Shown here in pieces: positions 1 to 4,842 of a stretch of 7,721 nt of DNA. Origin of the DNA: an uncultured Bacteroidales bacterium (GTDB lineage Bacteria > Bacteroidota > Bacteroidia > Bacteroidales > P3). The stretch spans positions 1 through 7,721 of the forward strand of contig CALGCG010000091.1 in assembly GCA_937884485.1 (NCBI GenBank). The letters run 5' to 3'. Within the stretch, counting starts at the first letter, position 1. Each line of letters begins with the position of its first letter. The translations under genes were made by a program, and so were the position numbers. The notes beneath the pieces are model-generated. The model saw only the letters and a list, made by a program, of their open reading frames with translations. It was not told the origin of the DNA and made no database searches.

Positions 1-110
1 ACAACTCGCTGATGAAGACCTTCCCCCAGGAGGCCGAAGAACTCTTCGTCGCCACGGAAAGAAATGCAAAACTCCGTTACGAAGGTTATAAAAAACTTTC
101 CGAACTCTAA
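1..110 (+). CDS. nifJ: Pyruvate:ferredoxin (flavodoxin) oxidoreductase, C-terminal end (partial)
   Basis: Only the last 35 codons are in the window, with codons starting at position 3 and TAA at 108-110. The peptide begins NSLMKTFPQEAEELF and ends NAKLRYEGYKKLSEL. This matches my recollection of the C-terminus of bacterial pyruvate:ferredoxin oxidoreductase (a Y-x-SL segment, an acidic helix with EEAxELF, then a basic Lys/Tyr-rich tail); that enzyme makes acetyl-CoA, CO2 and reduced ferredoxin from pyruvate in anaerobes. No catalytic domain is visible, so the name rests on the tail alone. Codon use changes inside the fragment: GC-rich up to about base 57, then AT-rich (gca, aaa, cgt, ggt, tat) to the stop. 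The AT-rich end is exactly the part that has a second, GC-rich copy at 178-228, so the 3' end of this gene appears to have been replaced by foreign sequence that keeps the protein sequence. Confidence 0.65.
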   Translation, partial: NSLMKTFPQEAEELFVATERNAKLRYEGYKKLSEL

Positions 111-127
111 TGGTTTTGCATTTCTTT
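58..127. repeat. 15-bp perfect inverted repeat enclosing the recoded nifJ tail
   Basis: AAAGAAATGCAAAAC at 58-72 is the exact reverse complement of GTTTTGCATTTCTTT at 113-127. The 40 bases between the arms hold the last AT-rich codons and the stop of the nifJ-like gene. The left arm starts where codon use turns AT-rich, and the right arm ends just before composition turns more balanced. This could be the scar of a small insertion or recombination event, or a weak hairpin at the transcript end. Nothing in the window shows mobility. Confidence 0.7.
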
Positions 128-177
128 GAGCGCTGCCAAAGGCTGTGAACACCGCTGAAATAAAATTAAATGCAGTG

Positions 178-228
178 AACAATGCCAAGCTGCGCTACGA
201 GGGCTACAAGAAACTCTCGGAGATGTAA
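178..228 (+). pseudogene. Second copy of the nifJ C-terminal tail (remnant)
   Basis: Read from 178 this encodes NNAKLRYEGYKKLSEM and a TAA stop. It matches the tail of the upstream gene in 14 of the last 15 residues, but 11 of the 14 matching codons differ, all at the third base and all towards G or C. The frame upstream is open only back to about 130 and has no resemblance to the oxidoreductase, so this is not an intact gene. It is probably the original 3' end of the host gene, displaced when the AT-rich tail at 58-110 was put in front of it. The likely native terminator lies just downstream. Confidence 0.75.
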
Positions 229-254
229 ACCACGAGCCCTTTTTATCAAAAGTG

Positions 255-280
255 CGTCGAGGTCAGCAATGGCCTCGACG
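255..280. terminator. Probable (bidirectional) terminator hairpin
   Basis: CGTCGAGGTC (255-264) pairs with GGCCTCGACG (271-280), giving a 10-bp stem with one G-T wobble and a 6-nt loop. On the + strand it is followed by a short T-containing tract (ttcgtt); on the - strand by cgcacttttgat. It lies between the convergent nifJ tail and the minus-strand island operon, so it could serve both. The tracts are weak, so some transcripts may read through. Confidence 0.6.
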
Positions 281-393
281 TTCGTTATATATCATACAAC
301 ATAAATATCCTTACCCTACTTCAAAGAATTACACGTTGTTACCATTCAATATTTTGGGGAAACGAAAAGTATTAAATGGAAACATGATGATTG

Positions 394-987
394 CTATTTT
401 ACACGTTCCATGCAATTGAGGACATCTAACGAACGAATAATATTGGCAACATCTTTGTCTGGTATATTATAGAAAAAAAGACTTGCACAATCTTTACGGG
501 CATAATAATAACACCTATCGGTATCCCTCTTCCGTCTAAAAAGATCTAATTCTACGTGTAATAGGTGATTTCTCGAAGGCAAATCATCCATATTTATTAC
601 GACTGCCGAATCTACTGTTAATGAGCACACGCTCCTCGCTGACTGTATCATTATATAACCAGTTGTGTCAACGAAAAAAATACAATTAGTATAAAAATCA
701 TCAATAACCCAAGCCTCTGTCACAGATAGTGGAAGTTTCATTGAAACAGCCATTGGTTTCCACAACTCTTCATCACGAGAAATATATCCTGGTGTCCATG
801 TCAGACATATGCAGCTATCGTTATGCACTAGCCAATGATTTACATTAATAAAATAACTATTAATCATAAAATCACGCAGGCATACTTTTGAAGACATTTG
901 ATATGTACAGCCATCCATAACCTTTTTTTGTGCGTGCCCAGAAGAAGCAATACAAAGTATGATTACTAAAAAAAATAATCTATTCAT
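394..987 (-). CDS. Secreted protein, putative immunity partner of the JAB-like effector
   Basis: The product is 197 residues with a classical signal peptide: MNR, a hydrophobic core LFFLVIILCIASS, then cleavage probably after GHA (residue 19). There is no lipobox cysteine at the cleavage site, so it should be a soluble periplasmic or exported protein. The ATG at 985-987 is chosen over one five codons upstream because the signal peptide then starts properly and the upstream stop is followed after one base by this ATG (TGA-T-ATG), an arrangement that suggests translational coupling. The mature part has several cysteines (in the GCTYQ, KVCLRD and CICLTW contexts) that could form disulfides, and mixed beta-like sequence. 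I do not recognise a family. The position straight after a putative peptidase without a signal peptide fits a cognate periplasmic immunity protein; that role is inference. Confidence 0.8.
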   Translation of the reverse strand: MNRLFFLVIILCIASSGHAQKKVMDGCTYQMSSKVCLRDFMINSYFINVNHWLVHNDSCICLTWTPGYISRDEELWKPMAVSMKLPLSVTEAWVIDDFYTNCIFFVDTTGYIMIQSARSVCSLTVDSAVVINMDDLPSRNHLLHVELDLFRRKRDTDRCYYYARKDCASLFFYNIPDKDVANIIRSLDVLNCMERVK

Positions 988-988
988 A

Positions 989-1699
989 TCATAAATTACC
1001 AAATTTATTTTCGAAATCCCAAAGAGACATATGCATTAATACACTATCATCTATCTTACTATTCTTACTATAAAAGCTGATATATGCTATATAATCATTT
1101 TTATCATGCGAATATCCTTGTACAGGCTTGTTAAAAACATTTTGCCAGCTAATAATTGTCCCTACTTGATTTTCAAAAAATTGCGCTTCCAAGTCAATAT
1201 CAGACGGCTTTTCGCTACCAATTATTACTGGAGTTGAATCAATTTGCACTGGATGTGAGTGAATAAGGTAAGCAATAGTTTTCCCTTTGTTTAACAATTC
1301 TTTTAAAGACCCTTCCCATTGCGTGGAAGTGATTTTTTCCTTATTTCCTATTGCATCTTTTGAACTACAGCTTCCATCTGTTGCAACTGCAATTCCTTTC
1401 TCACATTTCGGCATATCTTTCCCAATTTTCTTCATTCTCGCTATAGTGGCTTTATTGGGAATTGTTATATGATATTTTCCTCCATTGCCATTTTCATTTG
1501 GAGCATCCATAACGATATAACGTTTATATTCGTCGGAATCTATTTGTTCAATAAGTTTGCCGTGAATATCGTAATAGTATGTCCCTTTTTTCTCTTTAAT
1601 AAAAAGATTTTGTTGATTAGTAACTTCCTCGTGGTTAGCAATATTGCTAAAGTCGCTCACGGAGTTCCAACTATTCATCCACTGATATAGAGGTGCCAT
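989..1699 (-). CDS. Putative effector: shared N-terminal module plus JAB/JAMM (DUF4329-like) metallopeptidase domain
   Basis: The product is 236 residues with no signal peptide. Residues 1-80 form a module also seen in the hydrolase-like gene at 3956-4744 (W7, W11-N12, D16, then YYYDIHG at 41-47 and YIVMD at 61-65). The C-terminal part has a JAMM-like metal site: HSHP at 147-150 followed by PSDIDL at 165-170, i.e. H-x-H-P then S-x-x-D. A candidate catalytic glutamate is E100 in CEKG. JAB/MPN+ enzymes cleave isopeptide or peptide bonds using Zn. The gap between HxH and S-x-x-D is about nine residues longer than in the classical motif, closer to my memory of DUF4329 domains from polymorphic toxins. 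The start at 1699 is preferred over an ATG eight codons upstream because it puts W at residue 7, as in the partner gene. The target is unknown; the secreted protein encoded one base downstream suggests action in the periplasm. Confidence 0.7.
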   Translation of the reverse strand: MAPLYQWMNSWNSVSDFSNIANHEEVTNQQNLFIKEKKGTYYYDIHGKLIEQIDSDEYKRYIVMDAPNENGNGGKYHITIPNKATIARMKKIGKDMPKCEKGIAVATDGSCSSKDAIGNKEKITSTQWEGSLKELLNKGKTIAYLIHSHPVQIDSTPVIIGSEKPSDIDLEAQFFENQVGTIISWQNVFNKPVQGYSHDKNDYIAYISFYSKNSKIDDSVLMHMSLWDFENKFGNL

Positions 1700-1780
1700 T
1701 ATGAAATATTTTTGGGGGAACATTATTATGTATATATGTTGCGATTCTTTTATAATAGTATAAAAGTAAAGTGAATGGGT

Positions 1781-2383
1781 TTACGGATTAATAAAAAAAC
1801 TTGATATAGAAACGTCCTTTAGCGTGTATCTTTGACTGAACGCATAATCAATCTCGGTGGTTGGAGCCACATATCCAAACTTTTTTCTCCAATCTACTGT
1901 GATAGGGACTCCGCCAATGCCATGACCCTCAAACATGGTCTCCCCATGCATAGAGTAAATCCCTAAAAATTCCCCAACAATGCCACATCCGTTTTCACAA
2001 CCATCCGCCATAAAAAAAAACATATCTCCATCTTTTTGAACCGACATCCCAAGTACAGGAATTGATTTGTATTTGATAAATTTACCATTCGTGGTATAGG
2101 CATATTTAGATGGGGATTTAATATAGTGCCAGTGTTTTAGCTTTCCATTGCGGTAAACCTCAATTCGTTGATTCCTAACTACAGGGTAAGAGTAGACCTT
2201 CAATGTTTCATTCCACTTTAATGTATCTTTATAAACAATTGTCACCAAGCGCATAAGGGTATTTTCATATTCTATAGTGGCGTATATAGTATCATACAAA
2301 TTCCCACTCGAAAAACCAACTTGTGCCGAAACATTAATTGAGAAAAGAAAAAGACAAATTCCAGAAAAAACAAATTTCTTCAT
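1781..2383 (-). CDS. Secreted protein, putative immunity partner of the GH104 fragment
   Basis: The product is 200 residues. The signal peptide is clear: MKK, a hydrophobic stretch FVFSGICLFLFSINV, and a likely cut after SA at about residue 20 (SA|QVGFSS). The ATG overlaps the stop of the upstream GH104-like frame as ATGA, which suggests coupled translation. The mature part looks beta-rich, with a basic stretch (NGKLKHWHYIK) and a cysteine pair in GCENGCG around residue 130. I know no family for it. By position it should be the periplasmic inhibitor of the lysozyme-like effector encoded just upstream. That effector is truncated, so this may now be an orphan protecting against neighbours that keep the intact toxin. 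The gene itself looks intact. Confidence 0.8.
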   Translation of the reverse strand: MKKFVFSGICLFLFSINVSAQVGFSSGNLYDTIYATIEYENTLMRLVTIVYKDTLKWNETLKVYSYPVVRNQRIEVYRNGKLKHWHYIKSPSKYAYTTNGKFIKYKSIPVLGMSVQKDGDMFFFMADGCENGCGIVGEFLGIYSMHGETMFEGHGIGGVPITVDWRKKFGYVAPTTEIDYAFSQRYTLKDVSISSFFINP

Positions 2384-2748
2384 ACCTCTATTAACTTACC
2401 AATTGGGGTCGCTATCATTGAAATGCCAGAAAGTTCTTGGCCTCGATATTTAATGAAACGCTCTTCTAGTTTTTTGCCCTGCCACGCTGCCACAGAGAAT
2501 GACGTCCATAAATTGGACGCTTTTCTTTGAAATAATGAAAAGTCTCCTCTCGTCGCAATATCAAATACTTTATGTACTGTCATTAGTACTATAGCTCCTT
2601 TATCTTGAGACTTTGGGGAGAAGTCCTCCTCGGTGTAATATCTTTTAAGAAACTGGTATGCTCCTGCAGCAGAACTTCCTTTATCATTTTCATTCAGTTT
2701 TAACAGGCCTGGGTGTGTGTTACCAGCCTCTATAATTAGTGTCGACAA
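2380..2748 (-). pseudogene. N-terminally truncated GH104 (lambda-endolysin-like) lytic transglycosylase
   Basis: The frame gives up to 122 residues, with TTG at 2746-2748 the only usual start after an upstream TAG. Residues 11-81 follow phage lambda endolysin R from memory: THPGLLKLN, then SSAAGAYQFLKRYY (R has STGAGRYQLLSRWW), DFSPKSQD (identical in R), and SNLWTSF (R has SNIWASL). GH104 enzymes cleave the MurNAc-GlcNAc bond of peptidoglycan by transglycosylation. The first third of the domain, including the catalytic glutamate that R carries near residue 19, is missing, and similarity begins immediately after the position of an ancestral stop of the upstream gene (2720). I therefore call it a decayed effector remnant, probably joined here by deletion. 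Its C-terminus overlaps the following secreted-protein gene by ATGA, as an intact effector-immunity pair would. Low-level translation from TTG cannot be excluded. Confidence 0.7.
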
Positions 2749-2771
2749 CTTGAAAATCTTCGTCTAACCGC

Positions 2772-2840
2772 CAAAAATATACTTCAATCATATTGTCAAT
2801 TTTATCAAAAATATACTTCAATCATATTGTCAATTTTATC
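2772..2840. repeat. Perfect 34-bp direct tandem duplication
   Basis: Bases 2772-2805 are repeated exactly at 2806-2839, and base 2840 continues the match by one. The unit length is 34, not a multiple of three, so it shifts the frame of the minus-strand gene that crosses it and creates its TGA at 2805-2807. The absence of any difference between copies suggests a recent event, such as replication slippage, though an assembly artefact is possible. Confidence 0.95.
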
Positions 2841-3071
2841 AGTAACGACTATATGCCACAACAATGCATTTGTGTCATCATCAATGGGAGGTATAACAAA
2901 TTTAGGATGATTAGAGGGTGTAGCAGAGTCATAAATGTCAGTGGCAATGAATTCTGAAAACAATATTAACTCCACATTTTCCGGAACGTATTCTATGCGT
3001 TCTTGCGATATTGCGGGGTGTGGAATTGCTGCTATCAATAATAATCCCAATTGCACCAACGTTTCTTTCAT
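2805..3071 (-). CDS. Short secreted protein, C-terminus cut by a 34-bp duplication
   Basis: The product is 88 residues with a signal peptide (MKETLVQLGLLLIAAIPHPAIS, cleavage near residue 22) and an acidic mature part. It ends DKIDNMIEVYF. The stop arises only because a 34-bp unit is duplicated. If one copy is removed, the frame continues with WRLDEDFQVVDTNYRGW and stops at 2720-2722, giving 105 residues. That extension reads like ordinary protein and ends just where GH104 similarity begins. The gene is therefore probably a recently damaged putative immunity gene. Its ATG overlaps the stop of a 25-codon frame upstream (ATGA). The shortened product may still fold, since only about 17 residues are lost. 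No family recognised. Confidence 0.65.
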   Translation of the reverse strand: MKETLVQLGLLLIAAIPHPAISQERIEYVPENVELILFSEFIATDIYDSATPSNHPKFVIPPIDDDTNALLWHIVVTDKIDNMIEVYF

Positions 3072-3145
3072 GTCCGGACAAGCTTTAACAAAAATGATTT
3101 AACTCCATGTAACTGTTGATTAAATTCACAAATCCCTTCTTTCAT
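3068..3145 (-). CDS. 25-aa micro-ORF linking two secreted-protein genes (possible effector remnant)
   Basis: ATG at 3143-3145 overlaps the stop of the 272-aa gene as TAATG, and its own TGA overlaps the start of the short secreted-protein gene as ATGA. The peptide starts MKEGICEFNQQLHG and ends SFLLKLVRT. Both junctions are of the kind seen in translationally coupled genes. It could be a coupling leader, or the last codons of a deleted effector that once preceded the secreted protein, since the other putative effectors in this locus overlap or almost touch their partners in the same way. The length is too small to judge from sequence, so confidence that it makes a functional peptide is low. 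Confidence 0.35.
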   Translation of the reverse strand: MKEGICEFNQQLHGVKSFLLKLVRT

Positions 3146-3963
3146 TACGGCTCTTCGTAAACAAAAGTGTCATTCCATTCAACCAACTCGTCAGTTCCCA
3201 AGATGTTTGTCCGAGAAATCGACACACAAACTAAACGATTGTATGTATCGTATAAAAAGACTCTTTTTATGCAATACTCATTCGTAATAAAGCAATCAGA
3301 TACCAATTGCCTGTTTACTGTAGTGTATGAAAAAGCCAAGAACTTGCTGTTGGAAGTCACACCATACCAGCACAAAGATAGCCATGCGCGCTGATTGCAC
3401 TTAAAGAATCTAGTTTCGGATATTATATGCTCGTTTTTAGTACCTAACCATGAATGATCATTCTTGTTATACATATCATTCTCCAATATCGTATCTACGA
3501 TTATCAACTCGTTAGGTTCACTATCCGACAAGAATTCGTAAGGGTGTTCGTACAACTTTAGCAGGGAAAACTTATCGTATTCAAATAGCCGTACTGAATT
3601 TTCTTGCAGTGGGAATGTGTCAACTACTGATTCTGAATAGTCAATGAATTTCCATGGATTGCTTTCGGTGAAGTACACTGGTGTGAAACGACGCCTTATC
3701 AGAGTGTCGTTTTCTTTGTATTCATATCTGATTGAATCATAAATCTGCTCCCCATCGCCATGGCGATTAACTGTATATATATTTTTTTTATTGGAGAAAA
3801 ATATGGTATTTTTCTCCAGTGTATCACTGTGTGAATACAAACATCCTTGACTGCTGCAGTATGTACTCCTACTCACTCGGGAAAATTCCACTTTCACATC
3901 CTGCGCACTGCATATCTGCACATATGCCAACATGATAATAAGTAGTTTCAGAGTTCTATTCAT
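3145..3963 (-). CDS. Secreted protein, putative immunity partner of the hydrolase-like effector
   Basis: The product is 272 residues. It has a signal peptide (MNRTLKLLIIMLAYVQICSA, probable cut before QD at about residue 20) and no lipobox pattern. The mature chain is rich in aromatic residues and Asp/Glu, has cysteines early (TYCSSQGC near residues 35-41) and again in the last third, and contains repeated pieces of the type YDxxxR-Y, YDKFSL and YDTYNRLV that suggest a beta-sheet protein. Its ATG lies 8 bases inside the end of the upstream hydrolase-like gene, so the two are probably translated together. I do not recognise a family. By position it would neutralise the upstream enzyme in the periplasm; this is inference. 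It is the longest of the secreted partners here. Confidence 0.8.
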   Translation of the reverse strand: MNRTLKLLIIMLAYVQICSAQDVKVEFSRVSRSTYCSSQGCLYSHSDTLEKNTIFFSNKKNIYTVNRHGDGEQIYDSIRYEYKENDTLIRRRFTPVYFTESNPWKFIDYSESVVDTFPLQENSVRLFEYDKFSLLKLYEHPYEFLSDSEPNELIIVDTILENDMYNKNDHSWLGTKNEHIISETRFFKCNQRAWLSLCWYGVTSNSKFLAFSYTTVNRQLVSDCFITNEYCIKRVFLYDTYNRLVCVSISRTNILGTDELVEWNDTFVYEEP

Positions 3964-4744
3964 GATATTTCCAAAAGATCGACCTACAATATACCGCTGT
4001 TGACAATAGTGTTATTTTGTCTTTATGCTTTCCCGAAACAGCCTTTTTCACCTGTGGCGCTTTGAACTCATCTCCAATATTTTTCTTCCATTTACTATAG
4101 TGCTCATCAGAAATCTCCCATCCCATAGTATTCATATGCAGTTCTATGCTAATTTCGCCCAGTTTTGTATGTTCATCGTCGGTATCAAAAATGGCTTGTT
4201 CCTTACCATCCCACATCACGGCTCCATAACTCCAATCTTTTCCCCCTAAATATGCATTAATTACAGCTGCATTTGAGGCTAGTTTAAATGGAGATCTATT
4301 TATCTGGGTGGGTGTCAGGCGCTTATACTCTTTTGCTTTCGCCGAAGTAGCCCCAAACGCAATTTTATTTTTCTTATGGACCATTGCTATTGCGCACATT
4401 TCTTTCTTAAGCTCATCAGAAATAACCTTCATATATGTCGCAGAACTCTCTCCATAGACAGTGGCAGCCATCTTCTTAAACTCTTTTGTGTCTATCGATA
4501 ACGGCCTTATATTTAAAGCGTTTATTACTTTACCTTTTTCGTTCTTCTCTACAGAATCCACAATATAGACCTTATTAGTTGTATTTTTTTCTGCTTCTCC
4601 AAGCCACACCCCATTTATATCGTAATACACTCCATTGATGGCATTTGCCACACCAAAAGTGTCTATTATCTCATTTGCTTGAGTAATGGCTGTATCGTCA
4701 ACCATTACATTCCATTGACTCTTCCAATAATCTATACTGTTCAT
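3956..4744 (-). CDS. Putative effector: shared N-terminal module plus SleB/cell-wall-hydrolase-like domain
   Basis: The product is 262 residues with no signal peptide. Residues 1-65 match the N-terminal module of the JAB-like gene: W7, WN at 11-12, D16, GVYYDINGVWLGE at 38-50, VYIVD at 59-63. From about residue 90 it resembles cell-wall hydrolases of the SleB (Hydrolase_2) type: AATVYGES at 93-100 with E99 as candidate catalytic glutamate, KEMCAIAMV at 114-122 as the following helix, and NAYLGGKDWSYGAVMWDG at 163-180, comparable to the GG-D-x-[ST]-x-GA segment of that family. These enzymes cut peptidoglycan glycan strands. The assignment is by motif memory only. The ATG at 4742-4744 is preferred over one twelve codons upstream (MRRCRYKVIVYC...), because it places W at residue 7 as in the other effector. 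A signal-peptide protein overlaps its end, consistent with an antibacterial toxin and its immunity. Confidence 0.65.
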   Translation of the reverse strand: MNSIDYWKSQWNVMVDDTAITQANEIIDTFGVANAINGVYYDINGVWLGEAEKNTTNKVYIVDSVEKNEKGKVINALNIRPLSIDTKEFKKMAATVYGESSATYMKVISDELKKEMCAIAMVHKKNKIAFGATSAKAKEYKRLTPTQINRSPFKLASNAAVINAYLGGKDWSYGAVMWDGKEQAIFDTDDEHTKLGEISIELHMNTMGWEISDEHYSKWKKNIGDEFKAPQVKKAVSGKHKDKITLLSTAVYCRSIFWKYHE

Positions 4745-4842
4745 GCAATAAACAATAACTTTGTACCGGCATCGGCGCAATTGATGTTCAAAATGTATAA
4801 GCTAATTATATCAACCAATGATTTTATTTCAAAAAATTAAAA

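Noticed and set aside
128..177. Possible third, degraded copy of the nifJ tail (gagcgctgccaaaggctg resembles gcaatgccaagctg)
   Set aside because: The similarity is about a dozen bases with indels and does not extend, so it is not distinguishable from chance.
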